This document shows, piece after piece, positions 1-7,560 of a DNA stretch of 39,292 nucleotides. The translations under genes and the position numbers were made by a program. The notes below the pieces were generated by a model. That model worked only from the letters and a program-made list of their open reading frames with translations, had not been told where the DNA came from and ran no database searches. Source of the stretch: Bacteroidales bacterium (GTDB lineage: Bacteria > Bacteroidota > Bacteroidia > Bacteroidales > NBLH01); the NCBI GenBank assembly GCA_016937695.1, contig JAFGWC010000040.1, positions 1-39,292 of the forward strand, given 5' to 3'. The first letter of the stretch is position 1. Each line of letters starts with the position of its first letter.

Positions 1-1543
1 GAATAAAATTAACGAAATATTAAATAAACTTGGAATATTTGAAGTAAATTCAGGTGCAAGCACAGGACAAGAATGGTTAAATACAACAGGAAGCGAAACA
101 TTTTCAGTCTCGCCTATTGATGGAAATAAAATAGCCAAAATAAAAAATGCTAATATATAAGATTATGAATTTATTGTAAAAAAAGCACAGCAAGCATTTA
201 AAATTTGGTCGCAAGTTCCACCACCAAAACGTGGTGATATTGTTCGCCAAATTGGTGATGAGCTAAGAAAAAACAAAAACGATTTGGCTTATCTTGTAAG
301 TTACGAAATGGGTAAAATTTATCAGGAAGGCTTAGGTGAAGTATAGGAAATGATTGATATTTGCGATTTTGCTGTTGGTCAATCAAGATTATTAAATGGT
401 TACACAATGCGCTCGGAAAGAACCAAGCACAGAATGTACGACCAATATCACCCGCTTGGAATTTTAGGTTTAATAACTTCTTTTAATTTTCCGGTAGCTG
501 TTTGGGCTTGGAACTCAATGTTGGCAGCAATTGCAGGCGATGTTGTAATATGGAAACCAAGTTCTAAAACACCATTATCTGCAATAGCAACCCAAAAAAT
601 CATAAATTCGGTTTTAAAAAACAATAATGTACCTGAAGGAGTTTTTAATTTGATAATAGCAAAATCTTCTGTACTTGGCGATAATTTTGCCGAAGATAAA
701 AGAATTCCTTTGTTTTCAGTTACTGGTTCTACTGCTGTTGGTAAAAGAATTGGCGCAATTGTTGGCAAACGTTTAGGTAAAATTATTCAGGAACTTGGCG
801 GAAATAATGCTGTTATTATTTCTGATAAAGCTGATTTGGATATGGCAATGAACTCGACTGTTTTTGGTGCAGTGGGCACAGCAGGACAAAGATGTACTTC
901 AACCAGACGAATTATTGTTCAAGAAAATATTTATGAAGCCGTAAAGTCCAGATTAATAAGTACTTATAATAAAATATCTGAAAGAATTGGAAATCCATTA
1001 GACGAAAATATTTTAATTGGACCATTAAATGACAGCGCTTCTGTACAGGATTATTTACATGCTGTAAACGAAGTACAAAAAGAAGGCGGAAAAATTTTAT
1101 TTGGCGGTAAAGTACTTGAAGGTGAGAATTTTAAATCAGGCAATTATGTTTTGCCAACTTTAGTTGAAGCCGAAACCCATTACAATATTGTACAAGAAGA
1201 AACTTTTGCGCCAATTTTATATCTAATTAAGTATAAAACTATTGATGAAGCTATTGAAATAAACAATAATGTGCCACAAGGGCTTTCTTCAGCAATTTTT
1301 ACTTTAGATATGAGAGAAGCAGAACAATTTTTATCCGAAGTTGGCTCTGATTGCGGAATTGCTAATGTAAACATTGGAACTTCCGGTGCTGAAATTGGCG
1401 GTGCTTTTGGTGGCGAAAAAGATACTGGCGGAGGCCGCGAAAGTGGCTCTGATGCTTGGAAAATTTACATGCGCAGACAAACAAATACTATAAATTACGG
1501 AACAGAAATTAGTCTGGCTCAAGGAATTAAATTCGATTTTTAA
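1..1543 (+). pseudogene. ALDH7 (antiquitin-like) aldehyde dehydrogenase, two nonsense codons, 5' end off window
   Basis: Frame 2 reads as an ALDH7-type NAD-dependent aldehyde dehydrogenase from position 2 to the TAA at 1543; the true start lies just upstream of the window. Family members oxidise semialdehydes of lysine breakdown such as alpha-aminoadipate semialdehyde, but the substrate here is unproven. The frame is interrupted by TAA at 158-160 and TAG at 344-346, with conserved sequence on both sides ([16 protein letters not shown] before the second stop, EMIDICDFAVG after it). Both stops fit a single C-to-T change in a Gln codon. The remainder is intact: the fold motif FNFPVAVWAWN, the general-base region QELGG, the nucleophile Cys in GQRCTSTRR, and the ending GGGRESGSDAWK. 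An ATG at 350 opens 397 codons, but that product would lack about 115 N-terminal residues, including part of the cofactor domain. It is probably a recent pseudogene; sequencing error is the alternative. Confidence 0.85.
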
Positions 1544-1565
1544 TTTTTCTATTTTTATTGCTATT

Positions 1566-1609
1566 AGAAATGGTCTTTAACATTATTTGTTTTTAAGCCA
1601 TTTCTTTTA
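1566..1609 (+). terminator. Hairpin terminator between convergent genes
   Basis: The arms AGAAATGG (1566-1573) and CCATTTCT (1598-1605) are perfectly complementary. A bulged CTT/AAG pairing extends the stem and a short T run follows. The hairpin sits between the end of the aldehyde dehydrogenase frame and the end of the minus-strand gene at 1615, where a terminator is expected. The T tract is short, so efficiency is uncertain. Confidence 0.55.
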
Positions 1610-1614
1610 AAACC

Positions 1615-2820
1615 CTAAAATTTATATACAAAATCAATATAAGGAATTCCTAAAGGAAAAACATTAAAAATGTCTTTATTGTTAATAAAAGCAATATCAA
1701 AAGTAGTTTTTTTACTCATTATTCTAAATCCATAGGAAAATAACATATGGTATTTTAAACTTTTTGTTTCTTGTCCTGTTTCATAATTATAATCATACTC
1801 ATGAAAAGAAATACCCCAATTTTCTGTAACTAAAGCTAAGCGTTTGCCAATTCTTGTCATAGCGCTAAATGTTATCACTGGTGTGCTTGTAAAATCCTCA
1901 TCTATAAAACCATAGCCAATTCCACCGGTAATATTATTTTCATCAGAACCTAATGTTGCAACTCCGTACAATATTCCAACAGTAATTGGCCCTGGAAATA
2001 AACCCATAATTGCTCCACCACCTAAATGAAATTTTTCGGCTATTTTAAATCCGAATTTTGGAGTTAAAACTACAGCGACAGGAAGAAAAACTCCTCCTCC
2101 AATACTAAAATTATCGGTTAAACCATAATTTGCAGAATTCATTATTATGTAAGCACTTTGATAATATCCTTCGTCTTTTTTTAAATTAATTGCTGTTGGC
2201 GAAAATAAATATCTAGTATTATTAGGATTTGGAAACCAATATTGGTTGCCAACAAAATTTTCTTTATTTACTTCTTTAATTTCTCTTATATTTTTTAACG
2301 ATATAGTTACTATTCCTAAATTATTGGTTTCAAATACAATTTCTTCTTTTTTGCGTTCAACTATTTTTCCATGCAATTCATTTCCATCATTCATTATTAC
2401 AAAATAATGCGAGTCTTTGTTTTCTTTTTCAAATTCCTTTATTGTTTCGCCTTTTATTGTAATTAGGCCTAAATTATTATCGTCAAAATTAATTTTAGAT
2501 TTATCTATTGATTTAATTTTTCCAAGTAAGCTTGTTGCGTCATCTAATTTTATATGAAAAAATGATGATGTATCTAATTCGGTTTTTATTCTTTCAATTT
2601 CATCAATAAAATAATCCTTTATTTGAGATTTATTAATAAATGTACTGCTTATTTTACCTTTAAGGTTAACGTTAAAGAAAATAGCTTCTTCGTTAATTTT
2701 TGTTATATCACAATTTATAGTTTTATTTTCATTTGTAATTATTTTATCCTGAGCTTTAACTGAATTACTATATAATATAATAACAGCCGCAATTACTACT
2801 AGTTTTATAATTGATTTCAT
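1615..2820 (-). CDS. Secreted protein with three small beta repeats and a probable outer-membrane barrel
   Basis: This 401-residue protein starts with a clear Sec signal peptide (residues 1-23, ending VKA before QDK). Three related segments follow at about 27-73, 88-131 and 139-184, each containing a variant of GKI..i....I.F..NNLG.iti....I.e. Their short beta-strand pattern resembles Sm-like repeats seen in Bacteroidota exported proteins. Residues about 195-401 are rich in alternating hydrophobic and glycine stretches (GGGVFLP, GGGAIMGLFPG, GGIGYGF) and end in FVYKF. A terminal aromatic is usual for an outer-membrane barrel. I infer an envelope protein; I do not recognise a named family or function. 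It is monocistronic, with its own promoter at 2857-2886 and a facing neighbour at its 3' end. Confidence 0.75.
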   Translation of the reverse strand: MKSIIKLVVIAAVIILYSNSVKAQDKIITNENKTINCDITKINEEAIFFNVNLKGKISSTFINKSQIKDYFIDEIERIKTELDTSSFFHIKLDDATSLLGKIKSIDKSKINFDDNNLGLITIKGETIKEFEKENKDSHYFVIMNDGNELHGKIVERKKEEIVFETNNLGIVTISLKNIREIKEVNKENFVGNQYWFPNPNNTRYLFSPTAINLKKDEGYYQSAYIIMNSANYGLTDNFSIGGGVFLPVAVVLTPKFGFKIAEKFHLGGGAIMGLFPGPITVGILYGVATLGSDENNITGGIGYGFIDEDFTSTPVITFSAMTRIGKRLALVTENWGISFHEYDYNYETGQETKSLKYHMLFSYGFRIMSKKTTFDIAFINNKDIFNVFPLGIPYIDFVYKF

Positions 2821-2856
2821 TATATTTCCCTTTATTTATAACATTATATATTTATA

Positions 2857-2886
2857 CAAATTTACTACAAAAACATTAGTTGTCAA
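2857..2886 (-). promoter_or_regulatory. Bacteroidota-type promoter for the 1615-2820 gene
   Basis: Read on the minus strand this is TTG (2884-2886), 19 bases, then TAAATTTG (2857-2864). It matches the Bacteroidota -33/-7 consensus TTG-N19-TAnnTTTG exactly. It lies about 37 bases before the ATG at 2820, which supports that start. Confidence 0.75.
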
Positions 2887-3053
2887 TCGCTTTTTAATAA
2901 TTGATTCTTAAAAAATTTAATTTGAAAAAGAGATATTAAATAATTTTAAAATTCGCAATTTACTGATTTGCAGAACATTAAAAGCTAGCTACTTAAAGAA
3001 ACCCAAATTTGGCATATAAATTGACTACCATTATAATAAAACAGAATATAATA

Positions 3054-3131
3054 GTACTAAATTAATTTAGTAAATTTTACATATGTATAATTTAAAATGT
3101 AATAATGCGTACTAAATTGATAAATTTAACA
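3054..3131. promoter_or_regulatory. Candidate operator: 18-base perfect palindrome plus a second half-site 55 bases on
   Basis: TACTAAATTAATTTAGTA at 3055-3072 is a perfect 18-base palindrome. The ten-mer GTACTAAATT occurs at 3054-3063 and again at 3109-3118. The second copy is followed by a partial inverted arm (3123-3131). The sites lie 100-175 bases before two small XRE-type regulators, whose relatives often repress their own promoters. Operator function is inferred from symmetry and position only. Confidence 0.4.
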
Positions 3132-3230
3132 AGAATAAGATACTGAAATACAAATATGATTTATTTTGGTACAGTTTTTGAAACATTTTTAACATAAATC
3201 TTAAAAAAATATTTATAAAATCCAAATATC

Positions 3231-3455
3231 ATGGTAAATAAAATGCATAACACAATTAGAGTAGAAAGAGCTAAGAAAAAAATAACACAAGCTGAATTAG
3301 CAGAAAAGTTAAGCGTTTCGAGGCAAACTATTCACTCAATAGAAACAGGTAAATTTGTTCCTTCAACAGTTTTGGCTTTAAGAATAGCAAGATATTTTGA
3401 TGTTGATTTTAATGAGATTTTTCAGTTAGAAGAAGACGAAACTGAAAATATTTAA
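3231..3455 (+). CDS. Small XRE/Cro-family transcriptional regulator, copy 1
   Basis: This short DNA-binding protein is essentially one helix-turn-helix domain: residues about 16-60 contain KKKITQAELAEKL (helix 2) and SVSRQTIHSIETG (recognition helix). It matches the short COG1476-type Cro/CI regulators of about 65-75 residues. A second ATG at 3243 gives MHNTIRVER, which aligns exactly with the start of the next gene, so translation may begin there rather than at 3231. The acidic tail (EEDETENI) is slightly longer than in copy 2. The downstream paralogue begins 31 bases later and the two are probably co-transcribed. Target genes are unknown; the palindrome at 3055-3072 is a candidate self-operator. 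Confidence 0.9.
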   Translation: MVNKMHNTIRVERAKKKITQAELAEKLSVSRQTIHSIETGKFVPSTVLALRIARYFDVDFNEIFQLEEDETENI

Positions 3456-3486
3456 CACCAAATCTATTATCATAAAATTTTAAAAA

Positions 3487-3687
3487 ATGCGAAATACAAT
3501 TAGAGTTGAAAGAGCAAGGCATAAAATTACACAAGCCGAATTAGCAAAAAAAGTTGATGTTTCTCGTCAAACTATTCATGCAATTGAAACGGGAAAATTT
3601 GTGCCATCTACAATTTTAGCTCTTAAAATTGCAAATTTCTTTAAAGTTAGATTAGAAGAAATTTTTGAGCTTGATGGTAATGAATAG
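3487..3687 (+). CDS. Small XRE/Cro-family transcriptional regulator, copy 2
   Basis: A 66-residue single-domain HTH protein, close to copy 1 over its full length: both share NTIRVERA, KITQAELA, VSRQTIH.IETGKFVPST and a C-terminal EIF.L. The recognition helix differs at few positions (VDVSRQTIHAIE against LSVSRQTIHSIE), so both may read related operators. The arrangement looks like tandem gene duplication. Forms with identical dimer surfaces could also make heterodimers; that is inference. It ends in TAG, showing that TAG is used as a normal stop in this genome. The decayed channel gene follows 39 bases later. Confidence 0.9.
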   Translation: MRNTIRVERARHKITQAELAKKVDVSRQTIHAIETGKFVPSTILALKIANFFKVRLEEIFELDGNE

Positions 3688-3726
3688 CTTTTCTTTTATT
3701 TTACTTTTTAATAAAATTAATATTAA

Positions 3727-4289
3727 ATGGTTGATAATAAGTCATTTAAAAACCGTTTATACGAAATTATATTTGAGGCTGATACCAAAGCAGGCAAAGC
3801 TTTTGATATAATTTTGCTAATTTTAATATCTGTAAGCATTATTACAGTATCGCTTGAAAGTGTTAAAATCATTAGTTTTAAATACGGCAATTTTTTATAT
3901 GCTTTTGAATGGATTATAACTTTTTTCTTTACATTAGAATACATTCTAAGAGTATTTATTGTAAAAAACCCCAAATCTTACATTTTCAGTTTTTTCGGAA
4001 TAATTGATTTTCTTTCCATTTTACTTTCATACATAAGCATTTTTATAGTTGGCGCTCATGGTTTAGTTGTTATTAGAGCTTTACGCTTATTGCGTGTTTT
4101 TAGGGTTTTTAAACTTTCGAGATATGTATCTGAAAGCATGGAATTATTGCTGTGCCTACAGGAATTGTTAGTGCTGAATTTGCTATTGCTTCTAAAAAAA
4201 TCACAACTCAAGTTTGCCCGCACTGTTTAAAAGAAGGCCACGACCAAGATTCTATTTTTTGCAAATATTGCGGTAAAGAATTGAATTAA
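3727..4289 (+). pseudogene. Voltage-gated (Kv-type) ion channel with the pore deleted
   Basis: The first 138 codons encode the S1-S4 voltage-sensor half of a bacterial 6-TM cation channel. S4 is clear at about residues 115-133 (VIRALRLLRVFRVFKLSRY, arginines every third position). After SESM the ORF leaves the family sequence and stops at 4230. From 4140, one frame over, the family resumes: GIIAVPTGIVSAEFAIASKK (end of S6), then a C-terminal zinc ribbon with CPHC and CKYC, ending at the TAA at 4287-4289. S5, the pore helix, the TVGYG-type filter and most of S6 are absent. Intact relatives are about 270-285 residues, so roughly 250-300 bases are missing. The junction sequence ATGGAATT can be read as belonging to either side, as expected for a deletion between short direct repeats. 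It cannot conduct as it stands. Confidence 0.88.
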
Positions 4290-4312
4290 AAAAAACTAAA
4301 TGGTTAATTTTC

Positions 4313-4714
4313 CTATATAAAAAGATTTTCGTCTAAATCTTCAAAATTATTATTGTTTTTTGAATCGGGGTTTGATTGTTTTTTTGATAAAAGAAGATAT
4401 GTTAAAAGGCCTGTTGCTACTGTTCCTATTGCAATTAATGCTGTTTTTTTATTTTTTTCGGATATTTTTATATTCGAAAATTTATTTTTATACTTTAAAA
4501 TTAATGGAAGCATATTTAAAATGCTGTGTTGTAAATTAAATTCGGATAAAATTTCGTTATAAATATTTTGAACGTTTGACTTTTTTGTAATTTTTTTTAC
4601 TTTTTTAGTAATTTTCTGCTCTTTTTTATATGCTTTTTTCTTAAGCTGTTCCTTTTTTAATCTTAAATCGTCTAAAGTTTTTATTGGCCTAACTATTTTA
4701 ATTTTTTCTATCAT
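4313..4714 (-). CDS. Small lysine-rich one-TM protein
   Basis: This 133-residue protein has a strongly basic N-terminal half (KKEQLKKKAYKKEQKITKK, about residues 20-45) that could form a helix or coiled coil. One hydrophobic segment follows at about 91-110 (TALIAIGTVATGLLTYLLLS), then an acidic, Asn-rich tail. I do not recognise a named family. The gene begins 2 bases after the stop of the holin-like gene at 4717, so the two are surely one operon. With the YtxH-like gene upstream they form a trio of small envelope proteins; such trios are common in Bacteroidota but their role is not established. It is probably a membrane-associated stress or envelope protein. Confidence 0.7.
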   Translation of the reverse strand: MIEKIKIVRPIKTLDDLRLKKEQLKKKAYKKEQKITKKVKKITKKSNVQNIYNEILSEFNLQHSILNMLPLILKYKNKFSNIKISEKNKKTALIAIGTVATGLLTYLLLSKKQSNPDSKNNNNFEDLDENLFI

Positions 4715-4716
4715 AA

Positions 4717-5082
4717 TTATTTTTCGCTTTTTAAAATCATTGACGATAAAATTTTCACTAAAGGCTTAGATATCAGTACTTTTCTAAAAATCACGAAAAG
4801 TATTGTAATAAAAATATAAATGATTCCAACAACTAAAAATCCGAGATGAATTGCGCCAAAAATAATACCCAAATAATAAGCTAATGCAAAAGATAAAAAC
4901 AAAAAAACTGAAGGTACAATTAAAATAAAAATAAAAAAAGTATAAAATTGTGTAAAAATTATCACCATTTTTTCAGTAATGTCAAGTCTGGCAATATCAT
5001 ATTTTATGTCAAGATATTCTTTTATTTCGGTAAAAAGTATAGTTATTTCTTCAGAAAAGCTTAAGTTTTTATCTGATTTCAT
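4717..5082 (-). CDS. Phage-holin-family (superfamily III) inner-membrane protein
   Basis: A 121-residue protein with a charged N-terminal helix (residues 1-42) followed by two long TM segments at about 44-73 (FTQFYTFFIFILIVPSVFLF) and 77-105, and a short cytoplasmic tail. This matches the chromosomal 'phage holin family' (PF07332-like) proteins of Bacteroidota. They are not phage-encoded despite the name, and they usually sit beside YtxH-domain genes as here. The usual length is 110-130 residues. The function is not well defined; envelope maintenance is inferred from company. It overlaps nothing and runs directly into the 4313-4714 gene. Confidence 0.75.
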   Translation of the reverse strand: MKSDKNLSFSEEITILFTEIKEYLDIKYDIARLDITEKMVIIFTQFYTFFIFILIVPSVFLFLSFALAYYLGIIFGAIHLGFLVVGIIYIFITILFVIFRKVLISKPLVKILSSMILKSEK

Positions 5083-5107
5083 TATAATTTAATTTTTGAA
5101 ATTGAAA

Positions 5108-5225
5108 GTTAGACTGTTTGTAAAGATAAAAACAAAACAATTAAGCTAGTTAACTTTATGATATTCTGCATTTTACATCTTAAAAGAATATAAATTAAGT
5201 TATTTAACTTTACAAACTTTCTAAC
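5108..5225. repeat. Imperfect inverted repeat, 18-base arms 82 bases apart
   Basis: The arm at 5108-5125 (gttagactgtttgtaaag) and the reverse complement of 5208-5225 agree at 16 of 18 positions. The repeat fills most of the gap between the YtxH-like and holin-like genes. The long spacer argues against a simple terminator. Possible roles are a pair of binding sites or a long-range mRNA stem; neither is shown. Confidence 0.5.
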
Positions 5226-5244
5226 TATTTACCTTTGTACAATT

Positions 5245-5481
5245 TTAAGCTTTTGATGTTGATTTTTCTTCGTTTTCAACGTTTGCTTCTTTCATAAAAT
5301 CATCGTAAGCTTGTTGAGCTTTTTTGTATGCTTCTTTAGCTTTGTCGCTTAATCCGTCGATAGAGCCTTTTAATTTTTCTCTTGTAACTTTACCTTTTTC
5401 CGGCGCAAGTAAAATTCCTATTCCGGCTCCGGCTAATGCTCCGGCAATAAAAGCAGCAAGTAATTTTCCTCCACTATCCAT
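5245..5481 (-). CDS. YtxH-domain membrane protein
   Basis: A 78-residue protein when started at the ATG at 5481; a longer frame reaches 5508, but the extra nine codons overlap the putative promoter. The N-terminal glycine/alanine-rich TM helix (LLAAFIAGALAGAGIGILLAP, residues about 6-26) followed by EKGKVTREKLK and an amphipathic helix is the YtxH signature (PF12732). The C-terminal tail is acidic. In Gram-positives, family members are linked to general stress; in Bacteroidota the role is unknown. It heads the trio YtxH, holin-like, one-TM protein, although the 162-base gap with an inverted repeat may give the other two their own control. Confidence 0.8.
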   Translation of the reverse strand: MDSGGKLLAAFIAGALAGAGIGILLAPEKGKVTREKLKGSIDGLSDKAKEAYKKAQQAYDDFMKEANVENEEKSTSKA

Positions 5482-5505
5482 AATTTTATTTTTTTTATAT
5501 TTTAA

Positions 5506-5513
5506 CAAAGTTA
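5506..5513 (-). promoter_or_regulatory. -7 promoter element for the YtxH-like gene
   Basis: On the minus strand this reads TAACTTTG, an exact TAnnTTTG. It is 25 bases before the ATG at 5481 and supports that start. I could not find a TTG at the ideal 19-base spacing, so only the -7 box is claimed. Confidence 0.5.
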
Positions 5514-5583
5514 AGCTTTTAAAAATTCAAAACATATTTTTAATTATCTGATTTTTATTCAAATAATAAATTTTAAATGTGTT

Positions 5584-6432
5584 TTAATGCTTTTCAGGTT
5601 TTGAAATTAGCTTAATTCCATTTTCTTCAATTGATATAATCCTTTTTTTATATAATGCGCCTATCGATTTTTTAAATGTTTTTTTACTTACGCCAAAAGT
5701 ATCGTATATTTTTTCTGATGGACTTTTATCTGTAATAACAGTAAATCCTTTATTATCAGACAAATACTTAATAAAAATTTCGGCAAAATCGTCAACTTTT
5801 TCAAATCCTGCTTTTTGAAGATAAAGATCAATTTTTTCGTCTTCGCGGATATTTTTGATAAATCCTTTCACTTTCATTCCGCGTTTTAATGGAATAAAAA
5901 CTTCGTTTTCGTAAAGCATTCCTGAATGCGTTTGGTTAATTATTGCTTTATATCCCAAATCAGTTTTATCAATAATAAGCAAATCTACTTCCTGATTTAT
6001 TTCAAATTCCGCAGGAATATTGTCTAAAAACTTATCAAGTTTTGCCGAAGCCACAATTCTTTTACTTTCGCTATCGAGATAAACAAAAACAACATACGAA
6101 TTTCCTTCTTCCATTTTTTTCTTTTGTTCGCGAAAAGGCACAAGCAAATCTTTTTTTAATCCCCAATCTAAAAAAGCACCAACTTGATTTACAGCAATAA
6201 CTTGCATTAAAGCAAAATCGCCAACAATGGCGTTTGGCATTTCCGTTGTTGCAATAATTCTATCTTCAGAATCGTGATAAATAAAAACTTCAATACTATC
6301 GCCAATACTCACATTTACAGGCACATACCTTTTTGGCAACAATATTTCACCTAGCTCCTTTCCATCAAGATAAAGACCAAAATCAAGTTCTTTAACTATT
6401 TCAAGAGTATTATATTTTCCTATTTCTGTCAT
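5584..6432 (-). CDS. CvfB-like S1 RNA-binding protein
   Basis: A 282-residue protein of the CvfB/YitL family (COG2996): three to four S1-type OB modules followed by a C-terminal winged helix. Visible landmarks are GKYNTLEIVKELDFGLYLDG at the start, the S1-like module near 70-135 (VGDFALMQVIAVNQVGAFLDWG), and the end module SEKIYDTFGVSKKTFKKSIG...I..ENGI, which is the winged helix. Length and order are as usual for the family. In Staphylococcus, CvfB affects virulence regulators through RNA binding; in Bacteroidota its target is unknown. The next gene upstream on the same strand ends 62 bases away, so read-through from the glycosyltransferase gene is possible. Confidence 0.88.
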   Translation of the reverse strand: MTEIGKYNTLEIVKELDFGLYLDGKELGEILLPKRYVPVNVSIGDSIEVFIYHDSEDRIIATTEMPNAIVGDFALMQVIAVNQVGAFLDWGLKKDLLVPFREQKKKMEEGNSYVVFVYLDSESKRIVASAKLDKFLDNIPAEFEINQEVDLLIIDKTDLGYKAIINQTHSGMLYENEVFIPLKRGMKVKGFIKNIREDEKIDLYLQKAGFEKVDDFAEIFIKYLSDNKGFTVITDKSPSEKIYDTFGVSKKTFKKSIGALYKKRIISIEENGIKLISKPEKH

Positions 6433-6494
6433 AATAATATATGTTTTTGCATTAGTTTTTTATCTTAACAAATTGATTTTTAGCAATATACAAT

Positions 6495-7466
6495 TTATTT
6501 ACACAATTCAACAATTCTTTCTTCATCAATATCATTCATGCATTTAAAATGTTTTTTTGGGCATTTTTTAAAACCGATTTTTGAACATGGCCTGCATTTT
6601 AAACCTTTAACTTGTACTATTTCAGAGTCTTCATCTGCTAAATACGGATACATTCCAAATTCGGGAATTGTATTTCCCCAAACAGAAATAATTTTCTTTT
6701 TTAAAGCTGCTGCAATATGCATTAATCCTGTATCGTGCGTTATCAATAATTTCGACTGTTTTACAATTGATGCAGATTGATTTAAATTGTATTTTCCGCA
6801 AGCATTTAAAATATTTTCGCCAACATTATTTTTAATTTCTTCGGCTATTTCAAAATCGTTTTTATCGCCAAGTAAAATAATTGGTTTGTCGATTTTTTTA
6901 CAAATAGAAATAATTTTTTCTTTCGGCAGTTTTTTTGTAAAATGCTGAGCACCAATGGCAAACGCTATATATTCAGTTTTGAATTTTTCGGGAAAATCAG
7001 AAATATTTACCTCATCTTTTTCAGGAATAAAATAATCGAGTCCTTTATTATCGTTTTCTTCAATAAAAAATTTAACTGTTTCCAAATATCTGTCAACTAT
7101 ATGAACATCAGGAAGTTTATTGATTTTTAAATTAACAATAAGCCATTTTTCCCAATTTAATTTGTTAAATTCAAAGCTAATTGTTCGAAGTCCGAGTTTT
7201 ACGCGCTTTGTTCGTAAATTCCTGTGTAAATCAATTACATAATGAAAATGTTCTTTTCTAAGTTCATAATTTATTTCTGATATTGAATTATCGAGTAAAT
7301 GTAATTTATCGATATAAGGATTATTTTCTAAAATTCCGGCGTATTGTTTTTTAGTAAGATAATGAATTTCAGTACATTCGCCTTGTAATTTCAAGTTTCT
7401 AATGATTGGAGTTGTTAAAACAATATCGCCAATTGAGCTAAATCTTATAATTAAAAATTTTATCAC
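6495..7466 (-). CDS. Glycosyltransferase family 9 (heptosyltransferase-like)
   Basis: A 323-residue cytoplasmic GT-B enzyme of the GT9 family, which transfers ADP-heptose or related sugars onto the lipopolysaccharide core. Landmarks are the N-terminal KFLIIRFSSIGDIVLTTP (SSIGD, residues 10-14), the donor-site region LLITHDTGLMHIAAALKK near residues 237-254, the following VWGNTIPEFGMYPY, and the cysteine-rich end (CRPC, KKCPKKHFKCM) typical of Bacteroidota members. The length is slightly below the usual 330-350. The exact sugar and acceptor cannot be read from sequence. A TAATTTTG -7 box lies 14 bases before the start (7480-7487). It is divergent from the queG gene. Confidence 0.9.
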   Translation of the reverse strand: MIKFLIIRFSSIGDIVLTTPIIRNLKLQGECTEIHYLTKKQYAGILENNPYIDKLHLLDNSISEINYELRKEHFHYVIDLHRNLRTKRVKLGLRTISFEFNKLNWEKWLIVNLKINKLPDVHIVDRYLETVKFFIEENDNKGLDYFIPEKDEVNISDFPEKFKTEYIAFAIGAQHFTKKLPKEKIISICKKIDKPIILLGDKNDFEIAEEIKNNVGENILNACGKYNLNQSASIVKQSKLLITHDTGLMHIAAALKKKIISVWGNTIPEFGMYPYLADEDSEIVQVKGLKCRPCSKIGFKKCPKKHFKCMNDIDEERIVELCK

Positions 7467-7479
7467 TTTATTTTTTCTG

Positions 7480-7487
7480 CAAAATTA
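7480..7487 (-). promoter_or_regulatory. -7 promoter element for the GT9 gene
   Basis: Minus-strand TAATTTTG, an exact TAnnTTTG, ends 14 bases before the start codon. No TTG is found 17-21 bases upstream of it, so this is a partial match. Confidence 0.45.
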
Positions 7488-7560
7488 AGAAAATAAACAG
7501 AATGGCTATATTGATAATGGTTTTTTATTTATTCAGCAGTTTTTTTTTATTTTTATAATA

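Larger units (their letters stand above)
2821..3230. other. 410-base gene-free region with palindromes
   Basis: I see no credible coding frame here. The left edge carries the promoter of the leftward gene (2857-2886). The centre (about 2895-3050) is featureless AT-rich DNA. The right part carries the palindrome and repeat described at 3054-3131. I found no good TTG-N19-TAnnTTTG promoter for the rightward regulator genes; TTATTTTG at 3161-3168 is the nearest, with one mismatch and no -33 partner. Confidence 0.7.

Noticed and set aside
448-768. Minus-strand frame of 106 codons inside the aldehyde dehydrogenase
   Set aside because: It is a shadow of the conserved plus-strand frame and has no family resemblance.
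2-1543. Stop-codon reassignment or selenocysteine-like recoding in the aldehyde dehydrogenase
   Set aside because: TAA and TAG both end other intact genes here (for example TAG at 3687 and 33626), no TGA is involved, and no special structure follows the stops.
4717-5082. Prophage remnant suggested by the holin-like protein
   Set aside because: This holin family is chromosomal in Bacteroidota and sits with a YtxH gene; no other phage gene is present.
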